Positions 43,614 through 51,023 of a stretch of 64,000 bases of DNA are shown here, one piece after another. The DNA comes from Microbacterium fluvii (GTDB lineage: Bacteria; Actinomycetota; Actinomycetes; Actinomycetales; Microbacteriaceae): NCBI RefSeq assembly GCF_025515205.1, contig NZ_JAOPFX010000003.1, positions 1 to 64,000 of the forward strand, in the 5' to 3' direction. The notes under the pieces were generated by a model. That model had not been told where the DNA came from. It saw only the letters and a list, made by a program, of their open reading frames with translations, and made no database searches. Made by a program: the position numbers and the translations under genes. Numbering within the stretch: position 1 is the first letter of the stretch; each line of letters begins with the position of its first letter.

Positions 43614-43684
43614 CTCGCACCCGATGGTTCGCCGATGCCGCCTATCGCTCGCGCCGATGGGGAGGCTGCCGCCCCCCGCACCAG

Positions 43685-43739
43685 GTGTGCCACATGGGGC
43701 CCTCAGCAAGGCCTGACCCCATCATGTGTGCCACATGGG
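43685..43739. repeat. Direct repeat GTGTGCCACATGGG with internal hairpin
   Basis: GTGTGCCACATGGG occurs at 43685-43698 and again at 43726-43739. The bases between allow ATGGGG to pair with CCCCAT, so this could be a weak terminator for the minus-strand RpiB gene. No gene is seen from 43614 to 43753. Confidence 0.5.
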
Positions 43740-43753
43740 CAGAAGAGCAGGGG

Positions 43754-44272
43754 CTACTCGTGCCGCACGGCGATCTGCTCGGGCTCGAGTTGGATCGCCC
43801 AGCCCTCGATCGTGCCGGCGTTCTCGAACTCCTCGATCTGCAGGATCTGGCGGCCGCGCTCGACGGTCTGCTCCATGCCCGCGGTCACGAAGGCATAGAC
43901 GTTGAGCCAGGCCGACTCCTCGTAGGCGATCCCCTCGATCACGATGACGTTCGCATCGACCACCCCGCGCGCGTTCATCGCGGCGCGGGGCGAGGTGGTG
44001 GTCACGGCGCGCGCGCCGTTGACCTTGTTGGCGGCGACGACGCCGGCGACGGCCTCATCGAACACCAGCACGCCGAAGGCATCGACGCCGGCGTCCTGGT
44101 CGGTGACCACAGCCTGGCCCACGCGCACCGCGTAGATCGGGTAGTCGTCGCCCGGGTCGACCTCGTCGGCGCCGTGCCAGACGACGTCGAAGCCGGCGGC
44201 GGTGGCGCGCGCCTCGAGCGTGCGGCCGAGCTCGTAGCCGCCGTGATCGGCGGCGAAGTGGATGCGGGTCAT
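43754..44272 (-). CDS. RpiB/LacAB family sugar-phosphate isomerase
   Basis: 172 residues. The N-terminus IHFAADHGGYELG carries the catalytic Asp-His-Gly motif, and VVAANKVNGARAVTTTSPRAAMNARGVVDANVIVIEG follows in the family order. The usual active-site Cys region is changed (FDEAVAGV), so the substrate may not be ribose 5-phosphate; related enzymes act on tetrose or allose phosphates. It follows the dioxygenase gene by 40 bases in one operon, which is an odd partner for ring cleavage but suits catabolism of a sugar-bearing aromatic. Confidence 0.85.
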   Translation of the reverse strand: MTRIHFAADHGGYELGRTLEARATAAGFDVVWHGADEVDPGDDYPIYAVRVGQAVVTDQDAGVDAFGVLVFDEAVAGVVAANKVNGARAVTTTSPRAAMNARGVVDANVIVIEGIAYEESAWLNVYAFVTAGMEQTVERGRQILQIEEFENAGTIEGWAIQLEPEQIAVRHE

Positions 44273-44312
44273 GTCTGTCGACCTTCCTTGGCCAGAGAGC
44301 GGATGCTGCAGG

Positions 44313-45251
44313 TCACACCGGAGGGGCGACGAACAGTCCCTTGTCGATGTCGTTGAACGATTCCCTGGCGACCAGTTCGCTCATCTCCTGCGCCGTGCCC
44401 CACTGGTCCTGCGTGGACAGCTGGCTGATGTCGTGCTTGTGCGCGACCCACGTGTCGTCGTCGACCATCGACAGCTCGGTCGTGTACTCGATGGTGTTGC
44501 CGGAGGGATCGAGGAAGTAGGCGAACGTGTTGTCGCCAGCGTTGTGACGGCCGGGGCCCCAGATCATGCGGGCGCCCGAGCGGAGGATCTTGCCGGCGCC
44601 GCGCATCCACTCCTCGATGCCGCGCATCTCGAACGACAGGTGGTGCAGCGAGTGGTGCGGGCCCATCGCCACGGCGATCGAGTGGTGGTTGGCGTTGCAG
44701 CGCATGAAGTGCATCATGTCGACGCCGTCGGGGCGCACCAGCGAGTCCGAGATCGTGAACTCGAGGTGCTCGACGTACCACTGCGCCGTCTTGTTGAGGT
44801 CGGCGGAGTTGAACACCATGTGCGAGAGCTTGGCCGGGATCGGCTCGCGCTCGCGGATCTTGCGCGCCTCGCGGGTCTGGTAGCCGGTGGCGAACTCGAG
44901 CGCCCGGCCGTCGCCGTCGAAGATGCGGAAGCCGTAGCCGCCGCCGAAGCCGGTGAGCTCCTGCGGTTCGTGGATGAACTGCACGTCTTCGGCGTGGAGC
45001 TTGGCGGCGAGGGCATCGACGTCGGCACGGCTGGCGACGCCGAAGCCGGCGAGGTCGACGCGCTTGTCGTCGCGGCGCAGTCGCAGGATGAAGGGCTCGG
45101 TCGAGCCCTCGGCGGCCAGGTAGCTGAGGCCGTCTTCTGCGTGCACCTCGGTGAGACCCCAGTGCGTGACGAAGAACTCGCGCTCCTGGTCGTAGTTGGG
45201 GATGGCGAGGGCGCCGTAGCGCAGGTGGGACACGAGCCGCTGAGTCATCAT
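44313..45251 (-). CDS. Two-domain VOC extradiol dioxygenase
   Basis: 312 residues with two VOC modules, the architecture of type I extradiol (catechol 2,3-) dioxygenases. Likely iron ligands are the His of LSHMVF, a His of HHLSFEM and the Glu of IEYTTEL. It would cleave a dihydroxylated ring next to the hydroxyls. Start ATG 45251 (or the ATG at 45248) has GAAAGG upstream. The promoter has the island operator and a TAGCCT -10 box 47 bp apart. Divergent from a LysR gene. Confidence 0.9.
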   Translation of the reverse strand: MMTQRLVSHLRYGALAIPNYDQEREFFVTHWGLTEVHAEDGLSYLAAEGSTEPFILRLRRDDKRVDLAGFGVASRADVDALAAKLHAEDVQFIHEPQELTGFGGGYGFRIFDGDGRALEFATGYQTREARKIREREPIPAKLSHMVFNSADLNKTAQWYVEHLEFTISDSLVRPDGVDMMHFMRCNANHHSIAVAMGPHHSLHHLSFEMRGIEEWMRGAGKILRSGARMIWGPGRHNAGDNTFAYFLDPSGNTIEYTTELSMVDDDTWVAHKHDISQLSTQDQWGTAQEMSELVARESFNDIDKGLFVAPPV

Positions 45252-45295
45252 CGACCTTTCTTCGAAACCGGTCGCGGCCAGAGCGCGACGTGACG

Positions 45296-45348
45296 AGGCT
45301 AGGACGCCCGCCTCTCAAACCGCCATGCCGCGGCCGGATACCATGCAT
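45296..45348 (-). promoter_or_regulatory. LysR operator between dioxygenase and LysR genes
   Basis: On the minus strand ATGCATGGTAT starts at 45348 and TAGCCT at 45301, 47 bp apart. On the plus strand the same operator overlaps TACCAT (45339-45344), the probable -10 box of the LysR gene six bases before its GTG, so bound regulator would block its own transcription. Confidence 0.75.
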
Positions 45349-45350
45349 CT

Positions 45351-46265
45351 GTGGCTGGCGGCGACCCCGACCTGAACCTCCTCGTGGCGCTGCGGGCGCT
45401 TCTCGAGGAGGCCAACGTCACGCACGCGGGCGAGCGCATCGGCCTCGGCCAGTCCACCATGTCGGCGGCGCTGTCGCGGCTGCGCACCCTCTTCCAAGAC
45501 GAACTGCTGGTGCGCATCGGCCGGGACTACGAGCTCACGCCGCTTGCGAGGCAGATCCTGCCGCAGGTGCAGCTGACGCTTCCCCTGGTCGCTCAGGCGC
45601 TCGGGCAGGAGGAGTCCTTCGCGCCGGCCACCTCGCGGCGCACCTTCGGCATCCAGCTGTCGGACTACGGCGCGGTCGAGCTGCGGCCGCTGTTCGCCCT
45701 CGCGCAGGCCGCGGCCCCCGGCATCCGCTTCGACTATCTGCGACTGCCCACGGAGCCGACGGATGCCGACCGGGACCTCTTGGCGCACGATTTCGTCGTC
45801 GCGGCCCCCGGCATCGGCATCGAGGCCGCGAGCATGGAGCTGTTCCGCGACGACTACGTGGTGATCGCGGCGAGAGACAACCCGGTGATCGCAGACGGCG
45901 GGCTCACGGTCGCGCAGTTCGTCGCGAGTCCCTTCATCCGGTGCGACTTCGGGCGCGCGCACGTGACGCCGATCGAGCGCACGATGGACGAGCTGGCCAT
46001 CCGGCCGCGCACGCGGGTGACGACCTCGACGCTGCTGTCGATCCCGCTCATCATCAGCGGCACCGATCTCATCGGCGTCGTGCCGAGCCGGCTCGTCGAG
46101 CGCAACGGCGAGGTCACCGGCACCGTCGCCGTGCCCACGCCCTTCCCGACGGTGGAGCTCATCCAGCGGCTGTGGTGGCACCCTGCCCACGCACACGATG
46201 CGGGGCACGCGTGGCTGCGCGGGCTGGCCGCGCAGATGGCCGAAACGGGCGGCCTCGCCGCCTGA
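45351..46265 (+). CDS. LysR family regulator (NodD-like)
   Basis: 304 residues. HTH LEEANVTHAGERIGLGQSTMSAALSRLR; effector domain from about residue 95. Close paralogue of the regulator at 29733-30656. GTG 45351 follows TACCAT by six bases, a leaderless start. Its neighbours on both sides carry the 47-bp operator arrangement, so it is the best candidate for activating the dioxygenase operon and the 46371-52018 operon. Confidence 0.92.
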   Translation: MAGGDPDLNLLVALRALLEEANVTHAGERIGLGQSTMSAALSRLRTLFQDELLVRIGRDYELTPLARQILPQVQLTLPLVAQALGQEESFAPATSRRTFGIQLSDYGAVELRPLFALAQAAAPGIRFDYLRLPTEPTDADRDLLAHDFVVAAPGIGIEAASMELFRDDYVVIAARDNPVIADGGLTVAQFVASPFIRCDFGRAHVTPIERTMDELAIRPRTRVTTSTLLSIPLIISGTDLIGVVPSRLVERNGEVTGTVAVPTPFPTVELIQRLWWHPAHAHDAGHAWLRGLAAQMAETGGLAA

Positions 46266-46270
46266 GCGCG

Positions 46271-46323
46271 ATATCTGGCATCGCGGGGGGCGATTGGTCA
46301 ACGGGGAACGTCGGCCCTAGCGT
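46271..46323 (+). promoter_or_regulatory. LysR-type operator and -10 of main catabolic operon
   Basis: ATATCTGGCAT at 46271-46281 and TAGCGT at 46318-46323, 47 bp apart, six bases after the LysR stop. Transcription would run into the monooxygenase gene at 46371 and onward. Confidence 0.75.
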
Positions 46324-46370
46324 CGTGCTCTGGAGGCGGTGTCGCGTCCAGAGACAAACAGGAGACGAAG

Positions 46371-47498
46371 ATGTCGGTTCGCAATGTGCTCATCGTCGGC
46401 GGCGGATTCACCGGGCTGACGGCGGCCATCGCACTCGCCCAGCGCGACGTGAAGGTCACGCTCGTCGACAAGGCCCCCGCGTGGGCCCGTGTCGGCCACG
46501 GCCTCACCATCCAGGGCAACGCGCTGCGCGTGTTCACAGAGATCGGCGTCATCGACGACGTGCTCGCCGTGGGCCAGGAGGAGAACTCGCTCACGCTGTT
46601 CTTCGCCGACGGCCGGGTGATGGCCGAGATGCCGACGCCCCGCACCGGCGGCGACGACCTGCCCGCCACGATCGGGGCCCTCCGCCCCGACCTGCACGAG
46701 ATCCTCGTGCGCAAGGCCGAGGAGCTGGGCGTCGAGATCCGCCTGGGCCTTGAGCTCACCTCCTACCAGAACGACGGCGAGACCGCCGTCTCGACCCTCT
46801 CCGACGGCACCACCGAGACGTGGGACCTCATCGTGATCGCCGAGGGCATCAAGAGCCAGACTCGCCCGAAGCTCGGCATCGCCGAAGACCGTGCGCCCAG
46901 CGGCCTGGGCATCTGGCGCGCCGTCACCTCGCGTACGCCCGAGATGACCGGCGGCATCGCCTACCCGTTCGAAGACGACGGCGGCGCCTACAAGGTGGGC
47001 TACACGCCCGTCAACGCCGACCAGTGCTACATCTTCGTGCTCTGCCGCCCCGAGCGCCCCGACAATGGGCTCGAGGGCTGGCAGGAGGTCAAGCGCCTGA
47101 TGGAGAACTTCCACGGCCCGTTCGACTACCTTCGCGAATCGATCACCGCCGACACGTTCCTCAACTTCCAGGAGATCGAGTGGATCTTCGTCGAGGGCCC
47201 GTGGCACGAGGGCCGCGTCGTCGCGCTCGGCGAAGCCGTGCACGCCGTGCCGCCGCTGATCGCGCAGGGCGCCGCGCAGTGCGTCGAGGACTCGCTGCTG
47301 TTCGCCCAGTACGTCACCGAGGAGGGCGCTCTCGAAGACCAGCTCTCGGCCTTCTATGCCCGCCGCATCCCTCGCATCAAGGGCGTCGTCGACGCCTCGC
47401 TGCAGCTGGCCCACTGGGAGCAGAACCCCGGCACCCCCGGTGCCGACCCCGGCCGGGTCATGGGCATGGCGCTGGGTGCGCTGGTGGCGGCGCCGTGA
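46371..47498 (+). CDS. FAD-dependent monooxygenase
   Basis: 375 residues, class A flavin hydroxylase: VLIVGGGFTGLTAAIALAQR, a Glu-Gly variant of the DG motif (LIVIAEGIKSQTRPKLG) and GD region VVALGEAVHAVPPLIAQGAAQCVED. In this last motif the usual GDAAH is GEAVH. Related enzymes hydroxylate 3-hydroxybenzoate, salicylate or similar acids. AGGAGACG precedes the ATG. First of at least five genes joined by short overlaps (GTGA, TGATG, ATGA). Confidence 0.88.
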   Translation: MSVRNVLIVGGGFTGLTAAIALAQRDVKVTLVDKAPAWARVGHGLTIQGNALRVFTEIGVIDDVLAVGQEENSLTLFFADGRVMAEMPTPRTGGDDLPATIGALRPDLHEILVRKAEELGVEIRLGLELTSYQNDGETAVSTLSDGTTETWDLIVIAEGIKSQTRPKLGIAEDRAPSGLGIWRAVTSRTPEMTGGIAYPFEDDGGAYKVGYTPVNADQCYIFVLCRPERPDNGLEGWQEVKRLMENFHGPFDYLRESITADTFLNFQEIEWIFVEGPWHEGRVVALGEAVHAVPPLIAQGAAQCVEDSLLFAQYVTEEGALEDQLSAFYARRIPRIKGVVDASLQLAHWEQNPGTPGADPGRVMGMALGALVAAP

Positions 47499-48070
47499 CG
47501 CCCGAGTCGCTCACCGTGCCGCGCCGCGTCGTCACGGGGCACGACGCGAACGGCGTGTCGGTCGTGCTCTCCGACGGGCTCGTGCCGGTGCACCGGTTCA
47601 TGCCGCAGGACGGCGTGGGCTTCTACGAGGTGTGGCAGACCGCGGGCGCACCTGCGCCGATCGTCGCCGACGAGGGCGATCCGACCCTCGACTCGATCCG
47701 CGTGCCTCCGCCGGTGCGGGGCACCAAGGTGCGCGTCAACGAGTTCTTCCCCGGTCACCTCACCCCCGAGGGGCGTCAGTCGCCCGTGCACCGCACGCAG
47801 TCGGTCGACTACGGCATCGTGCTCGAGGGCGAGATCGTGCTGATGCTCGACGACAGCGAGGTGACGCTGCAGGCCGGCGATGTCGTCATCCAGCGCGGCA
47901 CCGACCACGCGTGGGCCAACCGCACCGACAAGGTCTGCCGGGTCGCGTTCATCCTCATCGACGGCGAGTTCGCGCCCGAGCTGCTGGGGGTCCTCCCCGA
48001 CGACGTGCACGCAGCGCTCATGACCGAGGGCCCGCACGACGAACCCGGCGCGCACGAGGCGGGCGCCTGA
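47495..48070 (+). CDS. Cupin-domain protein
   Basis: 191 residues. The cupin core is visible in SVDYGIVLEGEIVLMLDDSEVTLQAGDVVIQRGTDHAWANRT (about residues 106-147) with a metal-binding-like Glu and His. Cupins of this form act as small dioxygenases, isomerases or ring-handling enzymes. Start GTG 47495 overlaps the monooxygenase stop. The second gene of the operon, probably acting on the hydroxylated product. Confidence 0.85.
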   Translation: MTPESLTVPRRVVTGHDANGVSVVLSDGLVPVHRFMPQDGVGFYEVWQTAGAPAPIVADEGDPTLDSIRVPPPVRGTKVRVNEFFPGHLTPEGRQSPVHRTQSVDYGIVLEGEIVLMLDDSEVTLQAGDVVIQRGTDHAWANRTDKVCRVAFILIDGEFAPELLGVLPDDVHAALMTEGPHDEPGAHEAGA

Positions 48071-48486
48071 TGCACGTCGACCACGTAGGCCTATCGGTGG
48101 GCGACCTCGACGCGCAGCGCGACTGGTACCAGCGGGCGTTCGGCTTCGCCACCGCCAAGCCGTTCGAGATCGCCGCGGTGGGCCTTCGGGGCGTGTTCCT
48201 GCTCGGCCCCGACGATCTCGCGATCGAACTGCTCGAGCGCCGAGGCTCGACCCACCGCACTCCGGCGACGAGCCCGCCCGACGAGCTGCTCGCGCAGGGC
48301 TGGGGGCACGTGTGCCTGCGCGTCGCCGACGTCGACGAGGTCTTCGCCCGGCTCGTGGATGCCGGTGCCACCGTCGTCACGGCGCCGGCCCCTGCCCCCG
48401 AACCCGGCGTGCGCTTCGCGTTCGTCACCGACCCCGAGGGCAACTTCATCGAGCTGCTCGACCGCGAAGGACCGGTGGCGGCATGA
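48070..48486 (+). CDS. VOC family (glyoxalase/dioxygenase-like) protein
   Basis: 138 residues, a single VOC module: MHVDHVGLSVGDLDAQRDWYQRAFGF split over residues 1-26, then WGHVCLRVADVDEVFARL and FVTDPEGNFIELLDR. Metal-ligand His and Glu positions are present. Resembles methylmalonyl-CoA epimerase or small extradiol-like enzymes. Its ATG overlaps the cupin stop (TGATG). A second, similar gene lies at 50583-51023. Confidence 0.88.
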   Translation: MHVDHVGLSVGDLDAQRDWYQRAFGFATAKPFEIAAVGLRGVFLLGPDDLAIELLERRGSTHRTPATSPPDELLAQGWGHVCLRVADVDEVFARLVDAGATVVTAPAPAPEPGVRFAFVTDPEGNFIELLDREGPVAA

Positions 48487-49277
48487 CCGGGATCCAGCTC
48501 CCCGGCATCGCCGGGAGCCTGTTCGTCGTCACAGGCGCAGCAGGCGGCCAGGGTGCGAAAGAGGCGCTCCTGCTCGCAGCCCAGGGGGCGGACGTCATCG
48601 CCGCCGACGTGCGTGACGAGGCCCCCGAGCTCGTGGCGGCAGCATCCGCCCTCCCGGGCACCGTCACCTACCGCCGCCTCGACGTCACCGACGAGGCCGC
48701 GTGGGCCGAGCTGGCCGACTCGCTCGCCGGCCGCGCGGTCAAGGGCCTCGTCAACAACGCCGGCGTCACGCAGCGCACGCGCATCGGCGAGGTCGTGCGC
48801 GACGACTGGGACCGCGTCATCGCGATCAACGTCACGGGGCCCATGCTCGGCATCCAGGCGCTGCTGCCGCTCATGGGCGAGGGCTCGTCGATCGTCAACA
48901 TCGGCTCGGCGGCCGCCGTCACCGGCCACTACACGGCTGCCTACACGACCAGCAAGTGGGCGCTGCGCGGCCTGTCGCACTCGTGTGCGACCGAGCTCGG
49001 CCCCCGCGGCATCCGCGTGAACCTCGTGCACCCGGGCTACATCCACACCGAGATGACGGCATCCGCCCCCGCCGCCTTCCTCGCCGCCAACGAGGCCGTC
49101 TCGCCGCTGCACCGCGGCGGGCAGCCTGAGGAGGTCGCGAACGTCGTCGTCTTCCTGCTGTCGGATGCCGCCTCCTACGTCACCGGCGCGGAGGTCGGGG
49201 TCGACGGAGGCCAGCTGCTCTCGGGCGTGTCCACCTTCCTCTCCGACGCCGTGCGCGGCCCCCAACCCGGTCGTTGA
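48483..49277 (+). CDS. Short-chain dehydrogenase/reductase
   Basis: 264 residues with TGAAGGQG, NNAG, Ser in NIGSAAAV, Tyr-Lys in YTTSKWALRG and VGVDGGQLLSGVS. ATG 48483 overlaps the VOC stop. The stop codon TGA at 49275-49277 lies inside a copy of the GTTGAGCGAG extragenic repeat, so the repeat insertion may have defined or trimmed the C-terminus. Probably dehydrogenates an alicyclic or diol intermediate. Confidence 0.9.
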   Translation: MTGIQLPGIAGSLFVVTGAAGGQGAKEALLLAAQGADVIAADVRDEAPELVAAASALPGTVTYRRLDVTDEAAWAELADSLAGRAVKGLVNNAGVTQRTRIGEVVRDDWDRVIAINVTGPMLGIQALLPLMGEGSSIVNIGSAAAVTGHYTAAYTTSKWALRGLSHSCATELGPRGIRVNLVHPGYIHTEMTASAPAAFLAANEAVSPLHRGGQPEEVANVVVFLLSDAASYVTGAEVGVDGGQLLSGVSTFLSDAVRGPQPGR

Positions 49278-49306
49278 GCGAGGCGCGCAGCGCCGAGACG
49301 AAACGC
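49270..49306. repeat. Single-arm copy of the GTTGAGCGAG...GAGACGAAACGC repeat
   Basis: GTCGTTGAGCGAG followed by GCGCAGCGCC and GAGACGAAACGC. It corresponds to the right arm of the hairpins at 32.2 and 40.6 kb. It carries the SDR stop codon and lies 24 bp before the hydrolase start. Confidence 0.8.
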
Positions 49307-49329
49307 CCCGACTCACCTGGAGCAACACC

Positions 49330-50508
49330 ATGTACATGTACTTCCCCACCAACTACGTCTGGAGCATGGCCGTCGTCGCCTCGCTCAACAACGGCGGGTT
49401 CATCGACGATGTGCACAAGGCCTCGAAGCCCGTGCTGGAGGCCTCCGAGCAGGGCGACGACGTGGGCACCGAGCTGCTCTACGGCTCGTGGCAGGCCGTC
49501 GCCGACCGGCTGCTGGCGTCGGCCGAAGAGGCCGAGGCCCGCGGCTGGAAGCGCGGCGCGGGCGACAAGTACTACCGTGCGGCGCTCTACACGTCGCAGG
49601 CCGAGCGCCTGCAGTCGCCCAAGTGGGAGGGCCGCAAGGCCGCCTACCAGAAGTCGATCGACCTGCTCCTGAAGCACGTCGAGCTCTCGGATGTGCCGCT
49701 GACCACCGTCGATGTGCCCTACAAGGGCGACGACGCGCCGGAGGGCTCTGCGCTGCCCGGCTACTTCTACCGTGCGCCCGGCGAGGGCCCGAAGCCCCTC
49801 ATCGTCATGTGGAACGGCCTCGACTCCACCAAGGAGATGATGTACACCTCGGGCTTCCCGCAGCAGCTGGCGGCCCGCGGCATCTCGACGCTCATGATGG
49901 ACCCGCCCGGCTCGGGCGAGGCGCTGCGCATGCGCGACCTGCGCGCCCGCTACGACACCGAGGTGTGGGCGGCCTCGACCCTCGACTGGATCGAGGAGCA
50001 CGCCGCCGAGCTGGGCGTGGATGCTGCGCGCGTGGGCCTGGTGGGCTGGTCGCTCGGCGGCTACTACGTGCCGCGGGCGACCGCGTTCGAGAAGCGCATC
50101 GCGCTGGCGGTGGCGTGGGGCGCGAACTACGACTGGGCCGCCGTGCAGGAGGCGCGCCGCCGCCGCGAGGGCGAGAACCCCGTGCCGCACTACTGGGACC
50201 ACGTCTACTGGGTGTTCGGCGCATCCGACGACGCCGACTTCCTCGAGAAGACGAAGAACATGCGCCTGGAGGGCGTCGTCGAGAACATCACGGTGCCGTT
50301 CCTGGTGACCCACGGCGAAGACGACCGGCAGATCCCGGTGAAGTACGCGTACGACGAGTACGAGGCCGCGGTGAACTCGCCCAAGCGCGAGCTGCGCATC
50401 TTCGACAAGGTCGAGGGCGGCAATGAGCACATCGGCATCGACAACATGGCCTACGTCGGCGAGTTCACCGCCGACTGGATCGCCGAGACCTTCGCCGAGC
50501 TCGGCTGA
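49330..50508 (+). CDS. Alpha/beta hydrolase (C-C bond hydrolase-like)
   Basis: 392 residues. A helical N-terminal domain of about 120 residues is followed by an alpha/beta-hydrolase core with nucleophile Ser241 in GLVGWSLGGYY, acidic residue in HGEDDRQIP and His in NEHIGID. The architecture resembles 2,6-dihydroxypseudooxynicotine hydrolase and related enzymes that cut a carbon-carbon bond beside a phenolic ring. Start ATG 49330 (or ATG 49336) follows GGAGCAACACC. Here it could split an acyl side chain from a phloroglucinol-like ring (inference). Confidence 0.88.
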   Translation: MYMYFPTNYVWSMAVVASLNNGGFIDDVHKASKPVLEASEQGDDVGTELLYGSWQAVADRLLASAEEAEARGWKRGAGDKYYRAALYTSQAERLQSPKWEGRKAAYQKSIDLLLKHVELSDVPLTTVDVPYKGDDAPEGSALPGYFYRAPGEGPKPLIVMWNGLDSTKEMMYTSGFPQQLAARGISTLMMDPPGSGEALRMRDLRARYDTEVWAASTLDWIEEHAAELGVDAARVGLVGWSLGGYYVPRATAFEKRIALAVAWGANYDWAAVQEARRRREGENPVPHYWDHVYWVFGASDDADFLEKTKNMRLEGVVENITVPFLVTHGEDDRQIPVKYAYDEYEAAVNSPKRELRIFDKVEGGNEHIGIDNMAYVGEFTADWIAETFAELG

Positions 50509-50582
50509 GTCCGGCGTCTGCAGACCCGCCGGGCCCGGCGCACCACCTCCCTCGCGCGCGCGATGATCGATCGGAGCACCGC

Positions 50583-51023
50583 ATGACCGCCCTCGACCAC
50601 GTCGGACTCTCGGTCGCAGACCTCGATGCGCAGGCCGCCTGGTACGCCGACGCGCTCGGGCTCGTGCCCACGCCCGCGATGTCGAACCCGGCGATCGGCG
50701 TGCGCACGCAGTACCTCGTCGACCCGGAAGACGGGTGGGCGATCGAACTGCTCGAGCGCGTCGGGTCGAACCCGGGGCTGCAGGCGTCGTCGCCGACCGA
50801 GGCGATCCTCACGCGAGGGTACGGGCACCTGTGCTTGCGGGTGGCCGACGTGGCCGCCCGGTTCGCCGCGCTCGTCGCCGGAGGCGCGCGGGTGATCTCC
50901 GCGCCAGGGCCGTCGCCGATGTCGGGGCTGATCCTCGCCTACGTCGCCGACCCCGAGGGCAACCTCATCGAAGTCATCGAGCGGCCGGTGCCGCTCGTGG
51001 AGCAGATCGGAGCCCTCGAATGA
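50583..51023 (+). CDS. VOC family protein
   Basis: 146 residues, one VOC module: LDHVGLSVADLDAQAAWYADALG, GYGHLCLRVADVAARF and YVADPEGNLIEVIERP. Paralogue of 48070-48486. GGAGCACCGC precedes the ATG. The stop overlaps the next start (ATGA at 51020-51023). Confidence 0.88.
   Translation: MTALDHVGLSVADLDAQAAWYADALGLVPTPAMSNPAIGVRTQYLVDPEDGWAIELLERVGSNPGLQASSPTEAILTRGYGHLCLRVADVAARFAALVAGGARVISAPGPSPMSGLILAYVADPEGNLIEVIERPVPLVEQIGALE

Noticed and set aside
43685..43739. Short direct repeat as a possible CRISPR or attachment site
   Set aside because: Only two copies with a 27-base spacer and no cas or integrase gene near; a weak terminator is more likely.
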